Positions 18,182 through 27,496 of a stretch of 64,000 nucleotides of DNA are shown here, one piece after another (within the stretch, counting starts at the first letter, position 1; each line of letters begins with the position of its first letter). The notes beneath the pieces are model-generated. The model was not told the DNA's origin. It worked only from the letters and a program-made list of their open reading frames with translations, and did not search any database. The stretch comes from Paenibacillus gorillae. Lineage in GTDB: Bacteria; Bacillota; Bacilli; Paenibacillales; Paenibacillaceae. The translations under genes were made by a program, and so were the position numbers. The DNA is taken from assembly GCF_000513275.1 (NCBI RefSeq), contig NZ_CBVJ010000076.1, positions 32,698 to 96,697 on the forward strand, read 5' to 3'.

Positions 18182-19979
18182 CGCTTCGCTCCCCCATTTC
18201 AACAGCAACTGGAAGTATGATCGTCACAATCGTACCGCCGCCGCCGCGTTTACTATAATGAATGCCATACAAGTTGCCGAAATGCAGCCGGAGCCTTTGA
18301 TGAATATTTCGGATTCCGTAGCCCAGCGGCGACGGATTAGAGGGTTCTTCATTCAGCAGTCCCTCAATTGCTTTGTAATCCACTTCCTTATAGCCGTTAT
18401 CCTCTACACGAATGAGCAGTTTGTCTTCCTCGTAAGCTGCCGATATGACGATCTCCCCATCCTCGCCCATATGCCGAACGCCATGTAAAATCGCATTTTC
18501 GATCAACGGCTGCAAGGTGACCTTCGGAATAAGATGATGCATCATCTCGGCCGGGACGGACCAAATCACTTTGAAGTCATAATCATAACGTTTCAATTGC
18601 AGATGGACGTAAGCCGCCGCATGCTCCAGCTCCTCTGCAAGCGTGATAAGCTCTCTCCCGCGGCTTAAGCTGATCTTCATCAGCTTGGACAATTCCTTAA
18701 TCATCTCAGCGGATTCGGACTTGCCTTCCAGTGAGCTTTTCCAATAAATGCTTTCCAGCGTGTTGTACAGCAAATGCGGATTAATCTGCTGATACAAAAT
18801 TTGCAGCTGATTTTCCTTCTGCTTAATTTCCATCTTGTAATTGTTATGGATGAGCACATTCAATCTCCGTGCCATATCGTACATCGCGGCTATGAGAACA
18901 CCAACCTCATCGTTGCGCCCTCCGCCGGGGGTCTCCGGTACACGTCTGCCCGGCTCGTAGCCTCGGACGAAGGAAGCCAGCTTCTGAAGCGGTCTCATGA
19001 GCGATCGCCAGAAATAGACGATCAGAATACATCCAAACAGCGCGTATCCGATGGAAATGAATTGAATAACCCGCTTCAGTTCATTCTGCTGCTGCAGCAG
19101 TGATTTGACCGGAATTTTATAAATCAGCCGGTGCTGTGATGTCTCATTCTCATGCATTACATAAATGTAATCCCCCGTCATGATGGGACGAGCTTCACCC
19201 TTGCCGAGGTAAACGTTTTCAGGGAGCGAAAGCGTCGTTCCCATCATGCCTGGCTCGTTGGAAGCGAGTACCTTGTTACTTGTATCTGTAAAATAGATTT
19301 CACTGCCCGGCAGCTCGACCGACTGCAGCGACTCGCCGATTTTTTTCTCCATCTTGGTGGCAATCAGCACTCCGATGACGCCGTGTCCCTCGGATGTCGT
19401 ATATACCGCGCGGACGTAGGCGAGCGTCTGCTTTTTCAGCAGCATATCATTGCTTTCTGTAATGCGCATAAAGCCCTGCCCTCTTTTCTCAACGGCGGCA
19501 TCAAACCATACAGGCTTGTTGGCTTTATTAAAGAAATACACACCGCTTGGCGTCACTTGGAGCTTTGGCGCAAAAAAATAGTAATCATTCGGATCGTAAA
19601 TATAAAGAGAATAATAGACTGCCTCTCCGCCGTTCAAAGGCGTAGAATAGGCGGCAAGCAGCTTATCCATTTTGTCATATTTGCGTACGCGTTGAATGAC
19701 CGTATCGGATTCTCTAGGAATTAGCTGCTGTGTCGTCGGATTTTGAATAATCGTCGTCGTAATTCGATTAACGGTATCAATATCCCGTTCAATCAGCGTA
19801 TGATTTTGCTTGTTCAGCTCGACATAGGCATTGGTTACATGGCGCTTCAAAATTTGCTCCGCCTTGTTGTTGCCATACCACTGAAGAAGGAAGGTTGGTA
19901 TAACCAGGATCAGAAACAGCAGAATCAGCTGCTGCCTCACTTTAATGCTCGTCATCGGATTTCTAAAGCCCGCTCTCAT
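18159..19979 (-). CDS. sensor histidine kinase, YesM type
   Basis: A 606-residue kinase: membrane span at about residues 15-32, large extracellular sensor region (35-290), second span (about 298-318), HAMP-like segment, then the His_kinase domain with phospho-acceptor His in QINPHLLYNTLESIYW and an HATPase domain (N-box IPKVTLQPLIENAILHG, G-box GYGIRNIHQRLRLHFG). It phosphorylates the response regulator encoded next. Confidence 0.92.
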   Translation of the reverse strand: MRAGFRNPMTSIKVRQQLILLFLILVIPTFLLQWYGNNKAEQILKRHVTNAYVELNKQNHTLIERDIDTVNRITTTIIQNPTTQQLIPRESDTVIQRVRKYDKMDKLLAAYSTPLNGGEAVYYSLYIYDPNDYYFFAPKLQVTPSGVYFFNKANKPVWFDAAVEKRGQGFMRITESNDMLLKKQTLAYVRAVYTTSEGHGVIGVLIATKMEKKIGESLQSVELPGSEIYFTDTSNKVLASNEPGMMGTTLSLPENVYLGKGEARPIMTGDYIYVMHENETSQHRLIYKIPVKSLLQQQNELKRVIQFISIGYALFGCILIVYFWRSLMRPLQKLASFVRGYEPGRRVPETPGGGRNDEVGVLIAAMYDMARRLNVLIHNNYKMEIKQKENQLQILYQQINPHLLYNTLESIYWKSSLEGKSESAEMIKELSKLMKISLSRGRELITLAEELEHAAAYVHLQLKRYDYDFKVIWSVPAEMMHHLIPKVTLQPLIENAILHGVRHMGEDGEIVISAAYEEDKLLIRVEDNGYKEVDYKAIEGLLNEEPSNPSPLGYGIRNIHQRLRLHFGNLYGIHYSKRGGGGTIVTIILPVAVEMGERSDVYDIGR

Positions 19980-20225
19980 CTAGTGCTGCACCCCCAGCTC
20001 TTATCCTTAATATAGCAAAAAAGCGAACATCCAGTATGTTTAATTTTACTTATTTTATAGTTGTTTTTACCGAATTTGCACATCCCGACTTCAATCGACA
20101 AATGCAGCAAATTACTCCTTACAAAGTTGTGACTTTGGAATCATATACAATCTTTTCCAGAGAAAGCATAATAATTCTGGCAGTCTGTTTCGATGTCGAT
20201 AATCGATAAAGAGGAGTGTGAGCCC

Positions 20226-20828
20226 ATGTCCAAACCCATTCTCATTCTGACTGGCGACGGAGCTGAGGTTTTAGAAGTCTACTATCCGTATTATCGTGTG
20301 CTGGAGGAAGGTTACGAGGCTGTTATTGCTTCCCCGGAAAAGAAAGTGCTGCATACTGTCGTTCATGATTTCATCGAAGGCTGGGATACCTATACAGAAA
20401 AGCCGGCGCATCTGCTTGCTTCTCATATCGGCTTCGCCGACGTGAATCCCGCCGACTACGCAGCGCTAATTATTCCAGGCGGAAGAGCGCCAGAATATAT
20501 TCGCCAGAACCCGGAGCTGCCGCGCATCGTTCAGCATTTCCTCGACACAGACAAGCCTGTAGGTGCAATTTGCCACGGTGCTCAAGTCTTTCTGGCGCTG
20601 CCGGACACTGGCTACTTTAAAGGCCGCACTTTGACAGCCTACAATGCCTGCAAACTTGAGGTTGAACGCTTAGGTGCTACTTATGCTGAGAATACGCTTC
20701 ATGTAGACGGCAAGCTCGTCAGCGGCCATGCTTGGCCGGACCTGCCCGGCTTCATGCGGGAGTTTCTAAAGCTTGTCCGTCAAGAGAATGCCGGCAAAGA
20801 GAGTGATAGCGAAGCGTTATCGCTGTAG
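20226..20828 (+). CDS. DJ-1/PfpI family class I glutamine amidotransferase-like protein
   Basis: A 200-residue protein from ATG 20226, chosen over the ATG at 20193 because AAGAGGAG lies at the right distance. It has the family nucleophile elbow GAICHGAQ with catalytic Cys and following His, GGRAPEY for the oxyanion region and LVSGHAWPDLPG at the end. Members include glyoxalase/deglycase-like and protease-like stress proteins. The single gene is flanked by a terminator, so it is probably monocistronic. The biochemical role is not determined by sequence. Confidence 0.85.
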   Translation: MSKPILILTGDGAEVLEVYYPYYRVLEEGYEAVIASPEKKVLHTVVHDFIEGWDTYTEKPAHLLASHIGFADVNPADYAALIIPGGRAPEYIRQNPELPRIVQHFLDTDKPVGAICHGAQVFLALPDTGYFKGRTLTAYNACKLEVERLGATYAENTLHVDGKLVSGHAWPDLPGFMREFLKLVRQENAGKESDSEALSL

Positions 20829-20865
20829 CCGTCCCGCAAGCTCTTCCCCGCCGTATTGCATAATA

Positions 20866-20922
20866 AACGGCAGCCGGGGCGATGAGCATATGCTCAGTTT
20901 AAATCGCCTCTAGCTGCCGTTG
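20866..20922. terminator. bidirectional hairpin between the DJ-1 gene and the AlkD-like gene
   Basis: Arms AACGGCAGC and GCTGCCGTT with inner arms GGCGAT and ATCGCC around an AT-rich loop, placed between two convergent stops. There is no long T-tract on either side. Confidence 0.5.
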
Positions 20923-20927
20923 ATAGA

Positions 20928-21635
20928 TTAACAGATGCATGTTTTCTTTTTGCTGCCGATTCTGCCCATCGTTTCAATTTTTTCAATATAGGCTTTCGCC
21001 AGCGGCACTTTACAGGCGGTATCGCCAACATCGACATGTACTTTGCCGATCGCTTCTCCGGCCGCCTTTGCTTCCTCCGTCAGTTCCTGTAAATAAGCGC
21101 CAACCGAAATGACGAACTGATTCATGGAATAGCGTACGCGATTCCGCTCGCTGTGAATGGTAGTACGCACTCTAGCCAGATAGTTCCGGATTTCTTCTAT
21201 ATTGAGTTCTTCGTCAGGCGTAATCGACACATAATTGGAGTAAGTGCTCCAGCCGCATACCGCGATCAGTTCTTCCTCAGATTCTATCCATTCAACAGCC
21301 AACTCATGAGCATATGCGCTTTCCGCCGCTACACCTGCAACTGTATATTCCGCAAGTGCGTGCCAGTACGCCTTTTGAACCCATTTTTGGAGCTCGGCCT
21401 TTGTTATCATTTTGGGATTTATGGTCAGTCCCGACAAATACATCGCATCGTAGTTTCCCGATTCATAAAGCTGCAGCGCCAGCTGCTGATCCTTTTTAAC
21501 CGGTTTGACCAGCTTCTTCATATCACCGATTTTGACGCCGAAGAACGGCTCTTTCGCCCCATGCCGTATATAGGTTTTTTTCGTCTGCTCCGTACCCATT
21601 CCGGCCAATGCTTCCATTACTTCTTCGTAAGTCAT
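20928..21635 (-). CDS. DNA alkylation repair protein, AlkD-like HEAT-repeat family
   Basis: A 235-residue protein from ATG 21635 (AAGGGGGA upstream; the longer frame has no ribosome site). Helical-repeat composition and stretches such as GVKIGDMKKLVK, GNYDAMYLSGL and CGWSTYSNYVS fit the AlkD/COG4912 family. AlkD glycosylases remove bulky alkylated purines without base flipping. The usual aromatic/acidic active-site set could not be checked by eye, so glycosylase activity is not certain. The last residues, KKKTCIC, are unusual. Confidence 0.75.
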   Translation of the reverse strand: MTYEEVMEALAGMGTEQTKKTYIRHGAKEPFFGVKIGDMKKLVKPVKKDQQLALQLYESGNYDAMYLSGLTINPKMITKAELQKWVQKAYWHALAEYTVAGVAAESAYAHELAVEWIESEEELIAVCGWSTYSNYVSITPDEELNIEEIRNYLARVRTTIHSERNRVRYSMNQFVISVGAYLQELTEEAKAAGEAIGKVHVDVGDTACKVPLAKAYIEKIETMGRIGSKKKTCIC

Positions 21636-21822
21636 TAGGTTTCGAGTCCCCCTTCTTAGCCACTGACGAAGCATAGTTCGCTTGTCCTTGTTAGTATATC
21701 GGAGAGAGCGCTTTCCCTCAATACAAATGTTCCGGTTAAAGTCGTATGAATGACAAGCGGGATGAAAATAATAAAGCTGCCTCAAACAGGTTCGAAATCA
21801 ACCTTTCGAGACAGCTTTTATA

Positions 21823-22363
21823 TTAATCCCCGATTGGGAACCAGTTCGGCGTACGCTCGACGGTTCTCCGTATCGGGTCGGGTTTGTTGTAATTGTTGTC
21901 CGAGGATGGAGCAGCTTTGGTTGTGCATGCCCCTTTATGTCCGCCATTCGCTTCAAACGGCTTTCCTAGCGTATGGGATTCTTCCTTACCGCCGCCTGCA
22001 TGGTCAAATAAAAGCTGATAATCTCGATTCATCTGCTGCATCATTTCCTTTTCTTTGGCTTGCTTCAAACTCAAGCATGTTCAATTGCTCTGTCAGTTCC
22101 ATAAACCAGGTCTCATCCCAGGTCGAAAGTGCAAGATCGATCAGATTACGAACAGAAGCCTCATCCTGTTCAATCTGCTCCGGCAGCTTTTTCAGCCATT
22201 TCTCGCGTACAACCGTCGGCTTGCCAATCGAACGCTCATTATCCGATTTCACCACATTGACCTTCACGATTCCTTGCAGTGCGTCTATTTGCTCAACAAA
22301 TCCAAAAATGAATTCACCGTTAACCGTTCTTCCCTGTACCCAGTCGCTCACTTCGTATTTCAT
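21823..22363 (-). CDS. small IDEAL-domain protein, frameshifted near its middle
   Basis: From ATG 22363 (AAGGCGG upstream): an N-terminal KOW/SH3-like stretch (KYEVSDWVQGRTVNGEFIFG) then an IDEAL motif, LIDLALSTWDETWFMEL. The first frame ends at 22004, but a second frame continues with EKEMMQQMNRDYQLLF and reaches 21823. Removing one A from the run around 22048-22056 joins both into about 179 residues. IDEAL motifs occur in short Firmicute regulatory or adaptor proteins. Joined reading is preferred; two overlapping genes are the alternative. Confidence 0.65.
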
Positions 22364-22577
22364 GACAGACACCGCCTTAATCAAGAATAGTCAAACTGTA
22401 ACTTTATTTAGTACTGTAATAATAAAATACACAGTTGAAGATGTCAAGCGGTTGTTGGGGGAAAATTTAAAGAAGGTAGTCTATTCGGCTAACTTCATAA
22501 TATCGAGCATGTCGTGGCGGAAAAAGAAAAACCACATAGGAGTGTATACTCACATGTGGTCAAATAACTATAACTAT

Positions 22578-23105
22578 TTATCCTATTGTCCTAATCGATT
22601 TTATTAAGTCGTAATCATAAATACTGAGATAATTTTTTGGTGTGATGTATTTCCTTATAGATGCTCTTTTGATTGGATGTACGATTTCCCATTTGTCTAC
22701 ATCAAGATTAGCATACAAAACATTCGTTTCCCTGCTTCTTTCAACATGCTCAACTTCACCAATAAAAAGGAAACTGTTCTCTACCTCAAACCAATTAAAA
22801 TCAAACTCCCTATTAGATAGGTACTTGTTAGGGTTATTTCGAAATACTTTTACAGCAATGTTTTCTTCCAGATTTGAATTAATATTTGTTTTGGCAATCC
22901 ATCCTGTATCAAGCACATATTTTGATTCTGTTACGCAAATATAATTTCCGGCTTCTAATTTCAGTTGTGCATCTTCGAGTTTTACTGCAAATTTTATTGG
23001 AACAAAGTTAAGCAAAATTGCAATTAGTAATACAGATAACGTTATAGAGAATGCTGCTCTCTTCACTCTGCCAACTTTATCTGACAACATTGACATCACC
23101 CTCAT
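22578..23105 (-). CDS. hypothetical protein with one N-terminal membrane span
   Basis: A 175-residue frame with a membrane segment at about residues 18-38 and an extracellular remainder without recognised motifs. The gene and its surroundings (22390-23160) are clearly more AT-rich than the neighbours, and codon use differs, which suggests recent acquisition. Start choice (23105, 23096 or 23090) is uncertain because no strong ribosome site is seen. It resembles no family I can name. Confidence 0.6.
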   Translation of the reverse strand: MRVMSMLSDKVGRVKRAAFSITLSVLLIAILLNFVPIKFAVKLEDAQLKLEAGNYICVTESKYVLDTGWIAKTNINSNLEENIAVKVFRNNPNKYLSNREFDFNWFEVENSFLFIGEVEHVERSRETNVLYANLDVDKWEIVHPIKRASIRKYITPKNYLSIYDYDLIKSIRTIG

Positions 23106-23170
23106 CGTGTAAACTTCAACAAAGTACGATTAGCCTAATTGTACGGTGTATACGTGTGACTGGAACATTA

Positions 23171-23223
23171 ATAAACAACAAGAGTCCGCCAACTCTCACA
23201 GCCGGCGGACTCTTGTTGTTTAT
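23171..23223. terminator. bidirectional terminator after bshB2
   Basis: A perfect 20-bp stem (23171-23190 with 23204-23223), 13-base loop; the right arm includes the stop codon of bshB2. AT-rich outer ends work in both directions. Confidence 0.85.
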
Positions 23224-23891
23224 TTGAATTTGTACGTCCAGAACCGCTCGGTTCCGAAGCGTTCGCGCACTTCTCTGCGCTTCCAGCTGTCTGGCCCCTC
23301 GAGCTCCTTGATCTGGAACTGCGAACGGTGCGCAAGCACGGAGGCGACCTTTTGCTCCAAAAAGTCGTTGACATCATTATACACATCGGGCTCGCCGATA
23401 TTCTCGACCGTATTTCTTGAGAAGGCCAAGCATAGTACCGGAGGCCGCTCGTTGACCGGCAGACGGCCAACCGTTCTTACGACAGCAGCACCTGTCGCAT
23501 CATGATCGGGGTGGACACTGTATCCCGGATAGAATGTAATAATAACATCCGGCGCAACCTCTTTGATCAATCCGTCGATTGTTTCGTCCAGCTTGTCCTG
23601 ATCTTCGAATTCGATCATTTTATCATGGAAGCCAAGCAGCCTTAAATCTTGGATACCTATGGCAAGACAAGACTCCTCCAGCTCTTTCTGGCGGAATTTC
23701 GGCAGCGTCACACGGTTGGCAAAAGGCGGAATTCCCATCGTCCGGCCCATTTCGCCAAGTGTTAAGCAGCCATAGGTGACATGCGAGCCATTCTCGATCG
23801 CTTTAGCCAGCGTTCCAGACAGGCCGAAAGCTTCGTCGTCGGGATGCGGTAAAATGACGAGAATGCGTTGATACGGTTGAAAAGTTGCCAT
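23220..23891 (-). CDS. bshB2: bacillithiol biosynthesis deacetylase BshB2 (PIG-L family)
   Basis: A 223-residue LmbE/PIG-L zinc deacetylase. Zinc site HPDDE (His16, Asp19) near the N terminus and HPDHDATG later are intact. It releases acetate from N-acetylglucosaminyl-malate on the way to bacillithiol, the main low-molecular-weight thiol of Bacilli. GAGGAGC precedes ATG. It follows yojF exactly as in B. subtilis (yojF-yojG), which supports BshB2 over other PIG-L enzymes. Confidence 0.92.
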   Translation of the reverse strand: MATFQPYQRILVILPHPDDEAFGLSGTLAKAIENGSHVTYGCLTLGEMGRTMGIPPFANRVTLPKFRQKELEESCLAIGIQDLRLLGFHDKMIEFEDQDKLDETIDGLIKEVAPDVIITFYPGYSVHPDHDATGAAVVRTVGRLPVNERPPVLCLAFSRNTVENIGEPDVYNDVNDFLEQKVASVLAHRSQFQIKELEGPDSWKRREVRERFGTERFWTYKFK

Positions 23892-23921
23892 CGATATGTG
23901 CTCCTCTCTTACCTTGTTTCT

Positions 23922-24266
23922 CTAAAACGGGCTTGGACTTAGCTGCAAGGCGACTACAAGCTTGCCCTGTCCGTCATGACCAGCCAATATGAGCCGTTCT
24001 TCATCCAGCTCGTCCCAATGTGTCAAGCCTTCGGAATAGATCCAGCCGGTCGCGGCTTTAAGCCCTACCCGATACGGGCCTTCTCCAGCGATAGAGCCCG
24101 CTGAGTAGTGAATAACAGCATTCGTAATAAAAGTAGCCGCCGGATGTTTCGAGCTGTCATTATGGGCTGCATAAGCGCCCGATGTCATCTCGACATGTAC
24201 ATATAGCGACTGATCCTTCCAGGCATCGATTCGTTGCTGGACTCTCTTCTGATTAATAAGCTGCAT
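23922..24266 (-). CDS. yojF: YojF-family protein (DUF1806)
   Basis: A 114-residue protein of the YojF/DUF1806 family, recognised by HVEMTSGAYAAH and RVGLKAATGWIYSEGLTHWD together with its place directly upstream of bshB2. Its function is unknown; the constant pairing suggests support of bacillithiol synthesis. GGAAGGAGC precedes ATG. Confidence 0.85.
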   Translation of the reverse strand: MQLINQKRVQQRIDAWKDQSLYVHVEMTSGAYAAHNDSSKHPAATFITNAVIHYSAGSIAGEGPYRVGLKAATGWIYSEGLTHWDELDEERLILAGHDGQGKLVVALQLSPSPF

Positions 24267-24320
24267 GCCGTTGCTCCTTCCAAAGCCAATATGGAATGGC
24301 GGCCAATGGCCGCCTCAAAT

Positions 24321-25826
24321 TTAATTCTCCGTAACCAGTTCCACTAATGTGCGGACCATTACGCCGGTAGCGCCTTTAGGCTCCCAGCCTCTGCTGCGGT
24401 CCAAGAAGGCAGTTCCTGCGATGTCCAGATGAACCCAAGGCAGCTCCTCGGCAAATGCGCCGACAAACAAGCCACCTGTAATCGTACCCGCATAGCGGCC
24501 GCCCGTATTTTTCAAATCGGCTGCATCGCTGTTCAACTGCTTCTTGTACTCCGGATAAGCCGGAAGCTGCCATACCCGCTCGCCGCTTCGCTCCGAAGCC
24601 CGCTTCACCTGCTCCATCAGCGCTTCATTGTTCGTCACGGCGCCAGTTGCATCAATGCCAAGCGCAGTCAGCACAGCACCAGTCAGCGTCGCGATATCCA
24701 CAAGCTTCGTAGCGCCGCGGCGGATTGCCGTCGTCAAGCCATCGCCAAGGACAAGCCGTCCTTCAGCATCCGTATTGACGACTTCAACCGTCAATCCGTT
24801 CATCATCTTAATGATATCGCCAGGCTTGAACGCACGATCCGAAGGCATATTTTCTGCTGTAGGCACTACAGCGACGATATTAACGGAAGGCTTCAGCTCG
24901 CCGATAACGCGCATCGCGCCTAATACAGCTGCTGCGCCGCCCATATCGGAGATCATCGCCTCCATACCCGCTGCTTTTTTCAGCGAGATGCCGCCTGTAT
25001 CGAAAGTAATGCCCTTACCGATAAGCCCCCATGTCTCAGCATCATCGTGAGCACCTTTATAATGAAGCACGATCATTCGCGGCGGATAAACGCTGCCTTG
25101 ACCTACTGCGAGCAACCCGCCCATTCCTTGCTCAAGCGCTGTCCATTCATCAATAATCTCGATATCCAAATCATATTCCCGCGCCAGATCCTCGGCATAG
25201 GTGGCCAAGTCCTCGGGACGCAGCCGATTTCCGGCCATATTCGTTAAATCTCGTGCCGCAATGACGCCGTCAGCCACCGTATGCCCAAGTGCGATGCCGT
25301 TCGCCCATTGGCGGGCAAAGCTGTCGGGATCGGCAAGCTGCGCCGCTGGAGCAAACGTTAGCTTCGGAAGCGAATACCGCTGCTTCTCGTTACGCAGCTC
25401 AGGAAGCCTGTCATGTACCGCCAGCCTTAGCCCTTCCGTTAATGCCTGAGCTGCCGCTCCTGGCGACAGCTTGCCCGCTAGTATGCTCTCCGGCAGCAGC
25501 AGCTGCACGGTTTGCGCTTTAAGTTTCATAATTGCTTTAGATGCAACTGCACCAGCCAGCCGCAGCCCGTCTAATCCCGCATCTTCGCCGATGCCGACGA
25601 ATACGATATGGCTTGCGGAATGGAGTCCCAGTGTAGCGAATGCCTCTGCTTGTTCAAGCTCGCCTCTGAACAGCCCTTTCGTTTGAGCAGCACGCAAGGC
25701 GTTGTCGATTTGCGGCTGTACCCATTGCGCCTCCTGCTCCTTCAGCTCAGAAGGACTAATTAGACGAATGACAGCTTCCACTGTTCCGGCTGAAGCCGCA
25801 GTCTCATATGTAAATGATGTACTCAT
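24321..25826 (-). CDS. pepA: leucyl aminopeptidase (M17 family)
   Basis: A 501-residue M17 aminopeptidase from ATG 25826 (AGAGAGGAA upstream), not the longer frame. Catalytic C-terminal domain: GKGITFDTGG with metal-binding Lys and Asp, SDMGGAAAVLGA, and the hallmark NTDAEGRL holding Asp, Glu and the catalytic Arg. It removes N-terminal residues from cytosolic peptides as a two-metal hexamer. A terminator-like hairpin lies 25 bases before the start, so its promoter must overlap the end of the kinase gene or it depends on readthrough. Confidence 0.95.
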   Translation of the reverse strand: MSTSFTYETAASAGTVEAVIRLISPSELKEQEAQWVQPQIDNALRAAQTKGLFRGELEQAEAFATLGLHSASHIVFVGIGEDAGLDGLRLAGAVASKAIMKLKAQTVQLLLPESILAGKLSPGAAAQALTEGLRLAVHDRLPELRNEKQRYSLPKLTFAPAAQLADPDSFARQWANGIALGHTVADGVIAARDLTNMAGNRLRPEDLATYAEDLAREYDLDIEIIDEWTALEQGMGGLLAVGQGSVYPPRMIVLHYKGAHDDAETWGLIGKGITFDTGGISLKKAAGMEAMISDMGGAAAVLGAMRVIGELKPSVNIVAVVPTAENMPSDRAFKPGDIIKMMNGLTVEVVNTDAEGRLVLGDGLTTAIRRGATKLVDIATLTGAVLTALGIDATGAVTNNEALMEQVKRASERSGERVWQLPAYPEYKKQLNSDAADLKNTGGRYAGTITGGLFVGAFAEELPWVHLDIAGTAFLDRSRGWEPKGATGVMVRTLVELVTEN

Positions 25827-25850
25827 CAATAATTCCTCTCTTTCAAAAAC

Positions 25851-25876
25851 AAAATCGGGGTGCATACCCCGATTTT
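25851..25876 (-). terminator. terminator after the histidine kinase gene
   Basis: Perfect 10-bp stem AAAATCGGGG/CCCCGATTTT with 6-base loop between kinase stop and pepA; short T-tract. Confidence 0.7.
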
Positions 25877-25882
25877 AATCGT

Positions 25883-27265
25883 TTATTCGGTTAATGGCAA
25901 ATAGATTGTAAACGATGTTCCGCTTCCTTCCAAGCTATCAACACGTATGGAGCCGCCATGATTGCGGATAATTCGATAACTTACCGACAGGCCAAGACCG
26001 GTTCCGGCCTCCTTTGTCGTAAAAAAGGGATCGAATAGACGGGCCAATGTCGCCCTGTCCATTCCTTTGCCATTGTCTCTTAACGTTATCTCGGCATTCT
26101 GACCGTCGGAACGGGTAATGATATCAATTCTCCCCCTTCGCTGATCACTGACTTCTTCAATGGCATCCAATGAATTTTTCAAAATATTCAGAATCACTTG
26201 CTTAATTTGTTTGACGTCAATCGATACCATTACTTCCGTATCCTCGTCATAGGATTCGACATGGAATTGACAATTGCGCATTAACGCTTCACTTTCTGAA
26301 AGCAATACAACTTCATTAATCAGTCGATTGATCGATACTGATTTCTTCATGGGAGCAGAAGGTTTGGATGAGTTTAGAAATTCATAAATGATATCGTTGG
26401 CACGATCGATTTCCGCTAAGATAATGCGTGCGTACTCTTCCTTGCCAAGCTGCATTAAGTAGGGACGGAGAAGTTGTATAAAGCCTCGGATGGAGGTTAA
26501 AGGGTTCCGTATTTCATGGGCAATGGCTGCGGACATACGTCCCAGCATAGCCAGCTTATCGTTCTGAAGCGCGGTTTGCTCGATTTGTTTGTATTCGGAG
26601 ACATCCTTGACGTTAATCAAAAAATCGCCTTCCAGCTGATCGCCGTATGTAACAGTGACAAGCAAATGCTTGCCATCCTTGTCCTGAAATTCATAATACC
26701 CGCTTCGGCGAAGAAACATTTCCTTATAAAGCCGCACGATCACTTTCTTAGTGGCCGTACTGAGCTGCCTATGTGTCAAAATTTCATTCAAGTTGCAGCC
26801 AATTAGCGTCTTGCGCGGTATATCCAGCATCTTAGCCATTTGAACGTTGATAAAAGATAAAATTCCATCGCTGTCAAACAGCGCAATGCCGTTATCCATA
26901 TGCTGCAGCACATTTTCATATTTATTTTTAACCATTTCGAACGAACGATTAGAATGAAACAGCATCTCGCGCATTTCAGTAAAGCGCTGCTCCGGTGATT
27001 TTTCCGGAATGCGGTGCAAACGCAGCGTGACCATGACTTCAATCAGAAAAATAAAGGAACGATTATAAAGCTGGATTGCTTCGTCGGAATCGACATTCGC
27101 CACGATGATTAACATGCACTCTTCATGTATCGCGATAACTTCCTCTGGATGCATGCCATGCAAATCAGTACCGAGCTCCGATGCCTTGTAAAGGGACATT
27201 TCTTTTCCGCTCTTAACATATTCGGCAAGCGCCGGGAAATAGCGCTTTCGAATCAGCTGCATCAT
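25883..27265 (-). CDS. histidine kinase with RsbU-N-like, PAS, HisKA and HATPase domains (sporulation-kinase-like)
   Basis: A 460-residue soluble kinase. Residues 1-85 closely resemble the N-terminal domain of the stress phosphatase RsbU (SLYKASELG..., MHPEEVIAIHEE, FLIEVMV). Residues 112-230 form a PAS domain, 235-300 the HisKA domain with phospho-acceptor His250 in IAHEIRNPLTSIRGF, and about 340-455 the ATPase domain (N-box VILNILKNSLDAIEE; GTGLGLSVSYRI). No membrane span and no partner response regulator, as for phosphorelay kinases feeding Spo0F. GGGGAGGAG lies before two adjacent ATGs (27265 or 27262). Its promoter carries a Spo0A box. Confidence 0.88.
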   Translation of the reverse strand: MMQLIRKRYFPALAEYVKSGKEMSLYKASELGTDLHGMHPEEVIAIHEECMLIIVANVDSDEAIQLYNRSFIFLIEVMVTLRLHRIPEKSPEQRFTEMREMLFHSNRSFEMVKNKYENVLQHMDNGIALFDSDGILSFINVQMAKMLDIPRKTLIGCNLNEILTHRQLSTATKKVIVRLYKEMFLRRSGYYEFQDKDGKHLLVTVTYGDQLEGDFLINVKDVSEYKQIEQTALQNDKLAMLGRMSAAIAHEIRNPLTSIRGFIQLLRPYLMQLGKEEYARIILAEIDRANDIIYEFLNSSKPSAPMKKSVSINRLINEVVLLSESEALMRNCQFHVESYDEDTEVMVSIDVKQIKQVILNILKNSLDAIEEVSDQRRGRIDIITRSDGQNAEITLRDNGKGMDRATLARLFDPFFTTKEAGTGLGLSVSYRIIRNHGGSIRVDSLEGSGTSFTIYLPLTE

Positions 27266-27313
27266 AAACTCCTCCCCGGCAAATCTATAGACATCATTGC
27301 AAATATTTATTTA

Positions 27314-27343
27314 ATCATAAATTTTGTTAACAATAGATGTCAA
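27314..27343 (-). promoter_or_regulatory. promoter of the orphan kinase gene
   Basis: Minus strand -35 TTGACA (27338-27343), 18-bp spacer, -10 TATGAT (27314-27319). Confidence 0.7.
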
Positions 27344-27351
27344 CCGGAAAC

Positions 27352-27362
27352 TTTGTCGAAAA
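27352..27362. promoter_or_regulatory. Spo0A box upstream of the kinase promoter
   Basis: TTTGTCGAAAA on the plus strand contains the full TGTCGAA consensus (27354-27360). It stands about ten bases above the -35 box, a usual place for activation by Spo0A~P. Confidence 0.55.
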
Positions 27363-27496
27363 ATGGTTATGATAGAAATAGATGGGTGACGTTTTTCCCG
27401 TGGCTGTACACCTATACTAGACTTAGAGGGTACTAGGAATGTTTCATAATAACGGAAATTTCCCCCTGTGAACCTGATCATTTTCGACTAATTTTA

